A stretch of 64,000 bases of DNA, from contig WQBJ01000002.1 of the NCBI GenBank assembly GCA_013032095.1, positions 69,501 to 133,500 of the forward strand, read 5' to 3'. Both the position numbers and the translations under genes were made by a program. Shown here piece by piece: positions 54,042 through 63,161 of this stretch. The notes under the pieces are model-generated. The model had not been told where the DNA came from, did not search any database, and saw only the letters and a list, made by a program, of their open reading frames with translations. Within the stretch, counting starts at the first letter, position 1. Each line of letters starts with the position of its first letter. Origin of the DNA: Ruegeria atlantica. Its GTDB lineage: Bacteria; Pseudomonadota; Alphaproteobacteria; Rhodobacterales; Rhodobacteraceae.

Positions 54042-55192
54042 CGCAATTAACAGAGGCTTGGGTTTCTGACCCGGCCACGCAAAAGGTCTGCACGGCCCTG
54101 ACGAATGCCGGCGCGCAGGCTCTATTTGTCGGCGGTTGTGTCCGAAACGCGCTGTTAGGCGCGCCGGTGTCGGATATTGATATCGCAACCGATGCGCGCC
54201 CCGAGCGGGTGATGGAGTTGGCGCAGGAGGCGGGTCTCAAGGCGATCCCAACAGGGATCGACCATGGAACTATTACAGTCGTCAGCGGAGACGCCCCGCA
54301 TGAGATCACTACTTTTCGTCGTGATGTGGAAACTGATGGTCGACGGGCCGTTGTGATCTTTTCCGACAAGGTAGAAGAAGATGCCGCGCGTCGTGATTTC
54401 ACCATGAATGCGATTTACGCACGGCCCGATGGCACTTTGCTGGATCCCCTGGACGGGCTGCCCGATTTACAGGCACGGCGCGTGCGATTCATCGGAACAG
54501 CCGAAAACCGTATCCGCGAGGATTACCTGCGCTCGTTGCGCTACTTTCGATTTCACGCCTGGTATGGAGATGCCGAGGTTGGATTTGATCCGGACGCCCT
54601 GGCGGCGATCGCGGCCAATCTGGACGGGTTGGCAGGGCTGTCCCGAGAACGTGTGGGGGCCGAGCTGTTGAAACTGCTAGGTGCGCCCGATCCGGCGCCT
54701 TCGATTGCTGCGATGCGCCAGACGGGTGTTCTGGCGCAGCTATTGCCCGGGGCTGAGGATCGTGCGCTGGCGCCTCTGATTGCCTTGGAGGAACAGGCCG
54801 GGGCCGAATCCGAGCCGATCCGCCGTCTGGCCGCTATCGCAACGCCTGAAATCGCCAAGAACCTGCGCCTCAGCAAGGCGCAACTTCAGCGTCTGACTCG
54901 AATGCGCGATGAGGCATCAAGCACCGCCAGCGTTGCCGAGCTTGGTTTTCGTTACGGCGAGGAAGATGGAATGCACGAAACACTGCTGCGCTGCGCGTTT
55001 CTGGAACATCCGTGGAGCGAAGATTTGCGGCAGGCGCTGCGCAAAGGAGCTGCCGCTGATTTCCCGATCAGAGCCACCGATTTGATACCCGATTTCACTG
55101 GCCCCGCGCTGGGCAAGAAACTGGCCGAGTTGGAAGCCAAGTGGATCGACTCAGGATTTGCCCTGACCCGTGAGGAATTGCTGGACAACTGA
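54038..55192 (+). CDS. cca: CCA tRNA nucleotidyltransferase / poly(A) polymerase family
   Basis: This enzyme adds or repairs the CCA end of tRNAs. The 384-residue protein has the nucleotidyltransferase motif FVGGCVRNALLGAPVSDIDI ATD-type metal site, RRDFTMNAIYARPDGTLLDP and RIREDYLRSLRYFRFHAWYG. The C-terminal half is a helical RNA-binding part without an HD domain. A poly(A) polymerase role is possible in the family, but this length and context suit CCA addition. It overlaps the Nudix gene by four bases and ends a short operon. Confidence 0.9.
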   Translation: MTQLTEAWVSDPATQKVCTALTNAGAQALFVGGCVRNALLGAPVSDIDIATDARPERVMELAQEAGLKAIPTGIDHGTITVVSGDAPHEITTFRRDVETDGRRAVVIFSDKVEEDAARRDFTMNAIYARPDGTLLDPLDGLPDLQARRVRFIGTAENRIREDYLRSLRYFRFHAWYGDAEVGFDPDALAAIAANLDGLAGLSRERVGAELLKLLGAPDPAPSIAAMRQTGVLAQLLPGAEDRALAPLIALEEQAGAESEPIRRLAAIATPEIAKNLRLSKAQLQRLTRMRDEASSTASVAELGFRYGEEDGMHETLLRCAFLEHPWSEDLRQALRKGAAADFPIRATDLIPDFTGPALGKKLAELEAKWIDSGFALTREELLDN

Positions 55193-55251
55193 CACGAAGT
55201 CTCAAAAGGGGATGACAAATCAAAATCTTTGTGGTTACGTGCGGCTGTCAC

Positions 55252-55296
55252 ATGAACGGAGGGATGCGAATGTATTACGGGATCTGGTTCGGCTAA
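55252..55296 (+). CDS. Possible micro-ORF upstream of the ABC exporter genes
   Basis: In the 191-base gap before the ABC genes, the frame MNGGMRMYYGIWFG runs from ATG 55252 to TAA 55296. GGAGGG lies seven bases before the third in-frame ATG (55270), a good spacing for a peptide MYYGIWFG. No attenuator hairpin follows. This may be a leader peptide or chance; the evidence is only start, spacing and stop. Confidence 0.2.
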   Translation: MNGGMRMYYGIWFG

Positions 55297-55383
55297 AGCT
55301 GGAACACTTTGACCCGTAGGGGTGGTGTTCTGGCGCCATCTTTCTTCGCATGACCTATTTTCTGCTCAATCGGAGCACTCTCC

Positions 55384-57222
55384 ATGTTTCGCTATTTCGA
55401 AAACCTCGTTGACCCTTTTGCTGACTATACCGAGACCGACACACCGCCCACGCGGTTGTGGCCGTTCATGCTGGACTACTCCCGTCCCTTCATGCGGGTG
55501 TTCTTCTGGACTGCGCTGATATCAGTCATCGTCGCGGCGGTTGAGGTCGGGCTGATCTACTATATGGGTCGGGTGGTTGATCTGTTGTCTGGTCCACCGG
55601 CTGAGGTCTGGCAGGCCCACGGTACTGAACTGATCCTGATGGCCGTGTTTGTTCTGCTGCTGCGGCCGATGCTGCATGTGGTCGACGTGCTGCTGCTGAA
55701 CAACACGATCCTGCCAAACTTTGGCACAATCATCCGCTGGCGCGCGCATAAGCACGTGCTGCGCCAATCGGTGGGCTGGTTCGAGAATGATTTCGCAGGC
55801 CGTATCGCCAACCGGATCATGCAGACACCCCCTGCCGCAGGTGAGGCGGTGTTTCAGGTGTTCGACGCGATTTCTTTCTCCCTTGCCTATCTGATCGGGG
55901 CGGCGATCCTGTTGATGGCCGCCGATCCGCGCTTGTTGTTGCCTTTGCTGATCTGGTTCGCGCTCTATGCTTTGCTGGTGCGCTGGACGGTGGCGCGGGT
56001 TGGCCCGGCGTCCAAGGCTGCGTCGGATGCGCGCTCGGCCGTCACCGGGCGGGTGGTGGACAGTTATACAAACATCCACTCGGTCAAGATGTTCGCCCAT
56101 GACGAGCAAGAGTTGGACTATGCTCGTGAAGCCATCGCGGAAACGCGCCGTACGTTCCAGATCGAGATGCGTATCTTCACCATTATGGATGCGGTTCTGG
56201 TCACACTGAACGGTCTGCTGATCGTAGGTGTGGTCGGCTGGGCGATTGCCTTGTGGATGCAGGGTAGTGCCTCGGTCGGTGTGGTAGCGGCCGCAACCGC
56301 ACTGACCCTGCGGCTGAACGCGATGACGGGATGGATCATGTGGGCCCTGACAAGTTTCTTCCGCCAGCTAGGCGTAGTGGCCGAGGGGATGGAGACGATT
56401 GCTCAGCCCATCGACTTGTTGGACGCGCTGGATGCCAAGCCGTTGGAATTGAACAAAGGCCAGATTGAAATCCGCGACCTGTCGCACCACTACGGTCGAA
56501 AAACCGGCGGCTTGGATCACATCAACCTGACCATTCACCCCGGTGAAAAGATCGGTCTGATAGGGCGTTCAGGTGCCGGTAAATCGACCCTAGTAAAGCT
56601 ACTTTTGCGGTTTTATGACGTCGAGCAAGGTGCAATTCTGATCGACGAACAGAATATCGCTAAAGTTACTCAGGACAGTCTGCGCAGCCATATCGGTATG
56701 GTCCAGCAGGACAGCGCATTGCTGCATCGCTCGGTGCGCGACAACATCCTTTATGGTCGTCCGGACGCTACTGAGGAGCAGATGATCGCTGCTGCCAAAC
56801 AGGCCGAAGCGCATGAGTTCATTCTCGATCTGCAAGACCCGCAAGGGCGCACCGGTTATGACGCCCACGTGGGCGAGCGGGGCGTGAAGCTGTCGGGTGG
56901 ACAGCGGCAGCGGGTGACGCTGGCGCGGGTGATTCTAAAAGACGCGCCGGTCTTGCTGTTGGACGAGGCGACATCTGCCCTAGATTCCGAGGTCGAAGCG
57001 TCGATACAGGAAACCCTCTACGGCATGATGCAAGGTAAAACTGTGATCGCCATCGCTCACCGGTTGAGCACCATTGCGCAGATGGACCGCATTCTGGTCA
57101 TGGAAGGCGGCCGGATTGTGGAGCAGGGCGGGCATTCCGAACTGCTGGCGCAGGGCGGGCTTTACGCCCAGTTCTGGGCGCGGCAGTCTGGCGGCTTCCT
57201 GAACCCGGAGGCTGCGGAATGA
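55384..57222 (+). CDS. ABC exporter, fused membrane and ATPase domains (subunit 1)
   Basis: This 612-residue half-transporter has six membrane segments in residues about 30-320 and an ATPase domain with Walker A IGRSGAGKSTLVKLLLRFYD, signature LSGGQRQRVTLARVIL, Walker B LLLDEATSALDSE and H-loop AIAHRLST. All motifs look active. It overlaps the next, similar gene by four bases, so the two probably form a heterodimer. The substrate cannot be read from sequence. Confidence 0.92.
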   Translation: MFRYFENLVDPFADYTETDTPPTRLWPFMLDYSRPFMRVFFWTALISVIVAAVEVGLIYYMGRVVDLLSGPPAEVWQAHGTELILMAVFVLLLRPMLHVVDVLLLNNTILPNFGTIIRWRAHKHVLRQSVGWFENDFAGRIANRIMQTPPAAGEAVFQVFDAISFSLAYLIGAAILLMAADPRLLLPLLIWFALYALLVRWTVARVGPASKAASDARSAVTGRVVDSYTNIHSVKMFAHDEQELDYAREAIAETRRTFQIEMRIFTIMDAVLVTLNGLLIVGVVGWAIALWMQGSASVGVVAAATALTLRLNAMTGWIMWALTSFFRQLGVVAEGMETIAQPIDLLDALDAKPLELNKGQIEIRDLSHHYGRKTGGLDHINLTIHPGEKIGLIGRSGAGKSTLVKLLLRFYDVEQGAILIDEQNIAKVTQDSLRSHIGMVQQDSALLHRSVRDNILYGRPDATEEQMIAAAKQAEAHEFILDLQDPQGRTGYDAHVGERGVKLSGGQRQRVTLARVILKDAPVLLLDEATSALDSEVEASIQETLYGMMQGKTVIAIAHRLSTIAQMDRILVMEGGRIVEQGGHSELLAQGGLYAQFWARQSGGFLNPEAAE

Positions 57223-59051
57223 AGGTTGCCGACCTTATAAACCCGTTCAAGCACATTGAAACGCCCCCGCCTCAAACGCTGGGGGCGTTTATTCGCTGGT
57301 GCCTGTCAGGGGCTTGGCCGATGATCTTCGTCGCCGCCTTTTTTTCGGCTTCGGCTGGCGCGATGGAGGCCGGGACGGCTTGGATGCTGGGATTGGTGAT
57401 CGATCTGGCAACCGAGACTGGGCCCGAAGGTTTCTTCTCGGGCGACAGCCTATGGATGCTTCTTGGCGTCGTGGTTTTTTTCATGGTATTACGCCCGGCC
57501 TTGTTCGGCCTGTCGTCAGTGACGAACAACTACATTGTCATGCCGAATGTGCCGCCGCTGGTTTTGGCGAAGCTGAACCGTTGGACGCTGGGCCAGTCGG
57601 TCACATATTTCGACGATGATTTCGCGGGGCGGATTGCGCAAAAGCAGATGCAGACGTCGAATGCGCTGGCCTCAGTCGTGTCGGAAACCATCAGCGCGAT
57701 TGTCTTTGCATTGGCTTCGCTTGTGGGTTCTTTGCTTTTATTAGGGTCTATTCACCCGCTGGTTATGCTGCCCTTTGCTGCTTGGCTGGTGGTGTATTTC
57801 CTATTGATCCGTTGGTACCTGCCGCGCATTCGCAAACGCTCGGCGGCACGAGCCGGAGCGCGGGCGATGATGTCGGGGCAGGTTGTCGATACAATCACCA
57901 ACATCAAAACCGTCAAACTATTTGCCCATTCCGCGTTCGAGGATCAGGCGGCGCGCAATTCCATGGTGGATCTGCGGGAAAAGATGCTCGCCTTTGGGGC
58001 GCTGTCCGCCAGTTTCCGTTTTATCCTGATGGTGCTGGCCGGGGTGCTACCAGTGCTGTTAATTGGTGCGACTCTTCTGCTGTGGCGGAACGGGGTCGCG
58101 ACGGCGGGGGATATCGTGGCTGCGGGCGCGGTTTCAATCCGTATCGCCCAGATGACCGGCTGGGTCAGTTTTACGCTGATGGGATTGTATGCCAATGTTG
58201 GTGAGGTTGAGAACGGCATGAAGACGCTGGCTAAACGCGACCGGGTTGAGGATGCGTCAGATGCCATCGCACTGTCTGTGACCGAAGGGCAGATCGACTT
58301 CGACCATGTCAGCTTTGCCTACGGCCGCGATGTGGGCGGTGTGTCTGACGTGAGCATGACCGTGCACCCGGGCGAAAAACTGGGCATCGTTGGGGCCTCG
58401 GGGGCCGGGAAATCAACCTTAGTTTCACTGCTGCTTAGGCTCTATGACGGGGAAAAGGGCGCTATCCGCATCGACGGGCAGGATGTTGCACAGGTGACGC
58501 AGGACAGTTTGCGCGGTCAGATTGGCATGGTTACGCAGGAAACCGCGATGTTCAATCGCTCGGCCCGCGAGAACATCCTGTACGGTCGGCCTAATGCTGC
58601 CGAGGATGAGATGATCGCGGCGGCAAAGAAGGCTGAAGCGCATGGGTTTATCCTCAGCCTGCAGGATGCACATGGTCGCAAGGGCTATGACGCGCATCTG
58701 GGCGAACGCGGCGTGAAGCTAAGCGGCGGACAGCGGCAGAGGATCGCGCTGGCCCGCGCCATTCTGAAGGACGCACCGATTCTGGTTCTGGACGAGGCAA
58801 CCTCGGCACTGGATTCCGAGGTCGAGGCTTCGATCCAGGCGGCATTGCACCGGGTCATGCAGGGCAAAACCGTGCTGGCAATCGCACACCGCCTGTCCAC
58901 GCTCAGCGAGATGGACCGGATCGTTGTCCTAGATCAGGGGCGGATCGTTGAAACTGGCACGCACAATGCGCTGCTGGAGCAGGGCGGGTTGTATGCGCGG
59001 TTCTGGCATCGTCAATCAGGCGGGTTCATTCAGGCCGAAGCCGCCGAATAG
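57219..59051 (+). CDS. ABC exporter, fused membrane and ATPase domains (subunit 2)
   Basis: This 610-residue paralogue has the same layout: six membrane segments then an ATPase with Walker A VGASGAGKSTLVSLLLRLYD, signature LSGGQRQRIALARAIL, Walker B LVLDEATSALDSE and AIAHRLSTLSEM. Both NBDs keep the catalytic glutamate, so neither site appears degenerate, unlike in many heterodimeric exporters. It is translationally coupled to subunit 1 (ATGA at 57219-57222) and followed by the RNA methyltransferase gene after 57 bases. Confidence 0.92.
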   Translation: MKVADLINPFKHIETPPPQTLGAFIRWCLSGAWPMIFVAAFFSASAGAMEAGTAWMLGLVIDLATETGPEGFFSGDSLWMLLGVVVFFMVLRPALFGLSSVTNNYIVMPNVPPLVLAKLNRWTLGQSVTYFDDDFAGRIAQKQMQTSNALASVVSETISAIVFALASLVGSLLLLGSIHPLVMLPFAAWLVVYFLLIRWYLPRIRKRSAARAGARAMMSGQVVDTITNIKTVKLFAHSAFEDQAARNSMVDLREKMLAFGALSASFRFILMVLAGVLPVLLIGATLLLWRNGVATAGDIVAAGAVSIRIAQMTGWVSFTLMGLYANVGEVENGMKTLAKRDRVEDASDAIALSVTEGQIDFDHVSFAYGRDVGGVSDVSMTVHPGEKLGIVGASGAGKSTLVSLLLRLYDGEKGAIRIDGQDVAQVTQDSLRGQIGMVTQETAMFNRSARENILYGRPNAAEDEMIAAAKKAEAHGFILSLQDAHGRKGYDAHLGERGVKLSGGQRQRIALARAILKDAPILVLDEATSALDSEVEASIQAALHRVMQGKTVLAIAHRLSTLSEMDRIVVLDQGRIVETGTHNALLEQGGLYARFWHRQSGGFIQAEAAE

Positions 59052-59108
59052 CGCGCAATCCACGCAAAGGGGTTTTGTTGCGGTCAAAGCCCCGGTATCA
59101 GGCCCCCT

Positions 59109-60338
59109 ATGACGCAGCAGTTCACCATATCCCGCCTTGGTCATCAGGGCGACGGCATCGCCGATGGCCCGGTTTACGCTCCACGCACCCTGCCGGGTGA
59201 AGTGGTCAGCGGCACGCTGCTGGGCCAGTTTCTGAGCGATATTCGGGTCGAGACGCCTTCGGACCAGCGGGTCAAAGCGCCCTGCCGTCATTACAAAGCC
59301 TGCGGCGGATGCCAGTTGCAGCACGCCGCAGATGATTTTGTGGCCGACTGGAAGGTCGAGGTGGTGCGCAATGCATTGGTTGCGCAAGGGTTGAAGGCCG
59401 AGATGCGCCCAATCCACACGTCGCCAGAACGATCGCGCCGCCGAGCGACCATTGCGGTGCGTCGGACCAAGAAAGGTACACTGGCAGGGTTTCATGGCCG
59501 TGCCTCGGACACGATCACCGAAATTTCAGATTGTCACCTGTTGGACCCTGATCTGATCGCTGCCATTCCAGTGGCCGAAGCGCTGGCTCTGCTGGGCGGA
59601 AGCCGAAAAGGTGTTTTGGCGGTGACGCTGACCCTGTCCGAAGGTGGGCTGGATGTGGCGGTCAAAGGCGGCAAGCCTCTGGATGGCCCGCTTGAACTGG
59701 CCTTGGCACAGGCGACCGAAAAACACGGGCTGGCGCGGCTCAGCTGGGATGGCGAAGTGATCGCCATGCGCCAGCCTCCGGTGCAACGTTTTGGGGTGGC
59801 TGCGGTTGTGCCGCCTCCGGGAGCATTTCTGCAGGCAACGACAGACGGAGAACAGGCTCTATTACAAGCTGTTTTGAAGGCTACGCAGGGCGCGAAGCGC
59901 ATTGTAGATCTGTTTGCGGGCAGCGGAACCTTCTCACTGCCCCTTGCCGAAACTGCCGAAGTTCATGCGGTGGAGGGTGACGCCGCGATGACGGAGGCTC
60001 TGGATCAGGGCTGGCGTCGGGCGCAGGGGTTGAAGCGGGTCACAACTGAGGCACGCGATCTGTTCCGACGTCCTTTGATGCCGGATGAGTTGAAAACCTT
60101 TGACGCCGTGGTCATCGACCCGCCCCGTGCCGGGGCCGAGGCGCAGGTGGCGGAACTGGCGCAGGCAAAGCGCCCGGTGATCGCCTATGTCTCGTGCAAC
60201 CCGGTCACCTTCGCGCGGGACACAAAAACGCTGGTTAACGCGGGCTACACCCTTGAATGGGTACAGGTGGTCGACCAATTTCGATGGTCGTCACACACAG
60301 AACTTGCCGCACGGTTTGTATTGAGGTCCGCAACATGA
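59109..60338 (+). CDS. RNA m5U methyltransferase-like protein (RumA/RlmD family)
   Basis: This 409-residue protein is a class I SAM-dependent RNA methyltransferase. Cysteines in CRHYKACGGCQLQHA form the probable iron-sulfur site (about residues 59-72), together with a further cysteine. The SAM site is IVDLFAGSGTFSLPLAE, followed by VIDPPRAGAEAQ and the catalytic cysteine in IAYVSCNPVTFARD. The target uridine, in 23S rRNA or tRNA, is not decided by sequence alone. Its stop codon overlaps the start of a sodium channel gene (ATGA at 60335-60338). Confidence 0.9.
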   Translation: MTQQFTISRLGHQGDGIADGPVYAPRTLPGEVVSGTLLGQFLSDIRVETPSDQRVKAPCRHYKACGGCQLQHAADDFVADWKVEVVRNALVAQGLKAEMRPIHTSPERSRRRATIAVRRTKKGTLAGFHGRASDTITEISDCHLLDPDLIAAIPVAEALALLGGSRKGVLAVTLTLSEGGLDVAVKGGKPLDGPLELALAQATEKHGLARLSWDGEVIAMRQPPVQRFGVAAVVPPPGAFLQATTDGEQALLQAVLKATQGAKRIVDLFAGSGTFSLPLAETAEVHAVEGDAAMTEALDQGWRRAQGLKRVTTEARDLFRRPLMPDELKTFDAVVIDPPRAGAEAQVAELAQAKRPVIAYVSCNPVTFARDTKTLVNAGYTLEWVQVVDQFRWSSHTELAARFVLRSAT

Positions 60339-61144
60339 GCAGACAGGAGAACTTTGATATGGGGTTCAATCAACGCCTATTGGGCATAATTGAAAATCCC
60401 ACTTTTGGCCGTTTCATCACTGGCGTCATCATCTTCAATGCAATCCTCTTGGGGATGGAGACGTCTCCGACCCTGATGGAGGCCGCTGGTCCCCTGATTG
60501 TAATGCTGGATAGCATCTGCCTGGCCATCTTCGTGGCTGAGATTGCGATGAAACTGGTGGCGACGGGGCGGAGGTTTTTTGTCAGTGGATGGAACGTGTT
60601 CGACTTTATCGTCGTGGGTATAGCCCTGATCCCCAGCGCCGGGGGGTTGTCAGTGCTGCGGGCGCTACGAATCCTGCGGGTTTTGCGCGTTATCTCGGTC
60701 GCGCCGCGCCTGCGCCGAGTGGTCGAAGGATTCATCTCGGCCCTGCCGGGCATGGCCAGCGTCTTCCTGCTGATGGCTATTCTGTTCTATATCGGCGCGG
60801 TGATCTCGACCAAGCTGTTCTCGGTGTCTTTCCCGGACTGGTTCGGTGATCTGGGCCTTTCGGCCTACACTCTGTTCCAGATTATGACGCTGGAAAGCTG
60901 GTCCATGGGCATCGTGCGCCCGGTGATGGAGGTCTATCCCTATGCCTGGCTGTTCTTCGTGCCCTTCATCATGGTCACCACCTTTGCGGTGGTAAACCTT
61001 CTGGTCGGTTTGATCGTGAACTCGATGCAGGATGCACACCACGCCGAGGATGAGGTGAAAACCGACGCTTACCGCGACGAGGTTCTGGAACGGCTTGAGA
61101 GCATCGAGCGCCGCCTGACCGAGCAGCAACACAGCAAAAAGTGA
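60335..61144 (+). CDS. Bacterial voltage-gated sodium channel (NaChBac family)
   Basis: This 269-residue protein has six membrane segments. The voltage-sensor S4 has arginines every third residue (VLRALRILRVLRVISVAPRL). The pore region has the selectivity filter TLESWS (residues 185-190), the hallmark of sodium-selective bacterial channels, then S6 (MVTTFAVVNLLVGLIVNSMQ) and a C-terminal coiled coil (about 236-269) for tetramer formation. NaVSp1 from Silicibacter pomeroyi is a known family member. The start at 60335 overlaps the RNA methyltransferase stop; the frame opens upstream at 60257. Confidence 0.95.
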   Translation: MSRQENFDMGFNQRLLGIIENPTFGRFITGVIIFNAILLGMETSPTLMEAAGPLIVMLDSICLAIFVAEIAMKLVATGRRFFVSGWNVFDFIVVGIALIPSAGGLSVLRALRILRVLRVISVAPRLRRVVEGFISALPGMASVFLLMAILFYIGAVISTKLFSVSFPDWFGDLGLSAYTLFQIMTLESWSMGIVRPVMEVYPYAWLFFVPFIMVTTFAVVNLLVGLIVNSMQDAHHAEDEVKTDAYRDEVLERLESIERRLTEQQHSKK

Positions 61145-61150
61145 TTTCAG

Positions 61151-61181
61151 TTTTTCAGCTTTCTGGCATAATGCTGAAAAA
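61151..61181. repeat. A+T-rich inverted repeat between channel and transpeptidase genes
   Basis: TTTTTCAGC (61151-61159) and GCTGAAAAA (61173-61181) flank a 13-base loop. It could be a weak terminator for the channel gene or part of the promoter of the next one (CATAAT at 61167-61172). Confidence 0.35.
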
Positions 61182-61206
61182 AAATGAGCAGTAGCAGGCA
61201 GTGAAC

Positions 61207-61725
61207 ATGGATCGTCGAGCATTTGGATTGGGCGCTATGGCAACGCTGGGCCTTTCGGCCTGTGCCTCGGCCAGCCCGAGATTTCTGACTTACGATGGCC
61301 CCCAGGTGACCTCTTTGGTCATCAATAAGGGCGCGCGGAAGATGTATCTTCTGCACAATGAAACCATCCTCAAGGAATATAAGGTTGATCTGGGATTTGC
61401 GCCGACCGGTACCAAAACCCAACGGGGTGATGGCCGCACGCCCGAGGGTAGCTATCTGATCGACCGTCGCAACCCCAATAGCCGGTATCACCTGTCTCTG
61501 GGGATTTCCTACCCGAACTCAAATGATATCGCGCAGGCCGTGGAGGCCGGTGTGGATCCGGGCGGTGACATTTTCATTCATGGTCAGCCGAAAAAACGCT
61601 CGGAACTGAAACGCGCCAAAAAGACACCGGATTGGACCGCCGGCTGTATCGCGGTCAAGAATGACGAGATCGAAGAGATCTATGCGATGGTGAACAAAGG
61701 CACTCTGATTACGCTGCGTCCCTAA
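61207..61725 (+). CDS. L,D-transpeptidase (YkuD domain) with lipoprotein-like leader
   Basis: This 172-residue protein has one YkuD domain: FIHGQPKK and the catalytic cysteine in DWTAGCIAVKNDEI. L,D-transpeptidases make 3-3 peptidoglycan links or attach lipoproteins. The leader (MDRRAFGLGAMATLGLSACA) combines a twin-arginine pair and a lipobox (LSAC), so export through Tat or Sec as a lipoprotein is likely. GTG 61201 and ATG 61207 are possible starts. The 3' end overlaps the next, convergent gene by four bases (CTAA). Confidence 0.87.
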   Translation: MDRRAFGLGAMATLGLSACASASPRFLTYDGPQVTSLVINKGARKMYLLHNETILKEYKVDLGFAPTGTKTQRGDGRTPEGSYLIDRRNPNSRYHLSLGISYPNSNDIAQAVEAGVDPGGDIFIHGQPKKRSELKRAKKTPDWTAGCIAVKNDEIEEIYAMVNKGTLITLRP

Positions 61726-63155
61726 AGCGATTTCCAGTCGTTGAAACCGAATTGCATATAGTCGCGCTGGTAGACTTCGGTCGCCAGTGATTCCAGTTTT
61801 GCGTCATAGATGTCCTCCAATGTGAATGGGACATCCGTCGTGCTGTGGCTAGGTGTAGGTGATGTTGCATGCCCCATGCGTTGCGCCAGTTCCGGCAGCG
61901 CCGTTGCAATTTCTTCTTCTCGCAGAAGCAGATCTGGCATGGCGAACGGGGCGATACCGTCCAATATCTGAGATTGGCTGGCCCAAACCCCATCGACCCG
62001 AACAGGGGTTTGCCCTGCCAGGTTTTGGCGTAAAAAGATCAGGAAGGCAGAAAACGCCTCATAATGCTGGTCGACAGGGTAGTTGTCAGGGCGCAGTTGA
62101 CCGGGGATTGGAATCTTGAACCTGTTGCGCAGCATGTTTCGGATTTTCAAATATGCGCCGGGTTCGGTGCTGAGGATATAAGAACAGAAGGCCCAATGTG
62201 CCCGCGCCAGCGGATGCCGCAACACAGAGAACTTCCGGTGCCCCTGATGAGTCTGGAGCCAACGTTTTATCTGTTTGCGGTTCTGGTTGGTGATCAGTTG
62301 GTTTGTGCGGACCTTGTCCAAATCCGCCAGCCATTGAACGATTGACCCTTCTATCCCACTGCGTACCGGCAGATACATCAGGGATGTCTCGGGGGTGGCG
62401 ACATAGTAGCCAACTGCCGGGCCGCGACGGGGTTCGAAATTTGGCGTTCGATGCAGGTTAAAACTGTCGATCCCGGCCAGAGCCTGTTCGGTTTCTTCTG
62501 GATTTGTCACCTTGGACAAGGCGGGCTCGGGGTTTTGCGGCTTGATCGTGTCGTCGATTGCTGTCAACCGCGCCTCAACACCCAACCATTTGGCCAGACC
62601 ATTCAAGACGTCCAGATTGTTGAGATCGTCATAGGCGATATAAAACCCGGTCTGCCCCGTTGTCTGCAAAGTATTGAGCAACAGGAGTTGGAATTCCTGC
62701 TGTTGATCCAGATATTTTTCGAACTCCTCGGCGTCGAATTCAATCTGAGCCTCGCGGCGTCGTTTGACGTTCTTGAGCTGCCACTGCTTGGTCTCTCGGG
62801 CGATTTGCAAGGAAACATAGCTGTCCAATGGGTTCCGCGTCAGAATGATCTTGGCACAGCGAGGATCGATTAATGCAGGCTCTAACACACGAGGATCATG
62901 CCCTTGAAAAAAGCGGAAACCGTTGAGTTTGCCCTCGGCCGTTTTGATTGCTTCCACCAGTTTCAGTGGGTCGCTGTCGCGTTCTTCCAACGTCACACCA
63001 AGCAGGCTTTCGGATTTGAGGCGGCCGATGAAATGCGGATTGAACGCTTCACCATAACACGCAACGCCTTCAAGCGCGTTCAGGTTGAATTCAAGCAGGT
63101 TTGACCCGGTGCGCATGGCGGCGAGAACGATGAAATAGTCAAATCTGGATGTCAT
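61722..63155 (-). CDS. Sulfotransferase-like protein with two domains
   Basis: This 477-residue protein begins with a Stf0-like sulfotransferase: FIVLAAMRTGSNLLEFNLN (5'-phosphosulfate loop) and IILTRNPLDSYVSLQIARET (3'-phosphate site). A second region from about residue 230 looks like another sulfotransferase-type unit (LMYLPVRSGIEGSIVQWLAD and SVLRHPLARAHWAFCSYIL), with a less typical first loop. Its product may modify a surface polysaccharide or lipid, but no acceptor can be read. It is convergent with the transpeptidase gene and six bases from the next gene upstream. Confidence 0.8.
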   Translation of the reverse strand: MTSRFDYFIVLAAMRTGSNLLEFNLNALEGVACYGEAFNPHFIGRLKSESLLGVTLEERDSDPLKLVEAIKTAEGKLNGFRFFQGHDPRVLEPALIDPRCAKIILTRNPLDSYVSLQIARETKQWQLKNVKRRREAQIEFDAEEFEKYLDQQQEFQLLLLNTLQTTGQTGFYIAYDDLNNLDVLNGLAKWLGVEARLTAIDDTIKPQNPEPALSKVTNPEETEQALAGIDSFNLHRTPNFEPRRGPAVGYYVATPETSLMYLPVRSGIEGSIVQWLADLDKVRTNQLITNQNRKQIKRWLQTHQGHRKFSVLRHPLARAHWAFCSYILSTEPGAYLKIRNMLRNRFKIPIPGQLRPDNYPVDQHYEAFSAFLIFLRQNLAGQTPVRVDGVWASQSQILDGIAPFAMPDLLLREEEIATALPELAQRMGHATSPTPSHSTTDVPFTLEDIYDAKLESLATEVYQRDYMQFGFNDWKSL

Positions 63156-63161
63156 GGCAGG

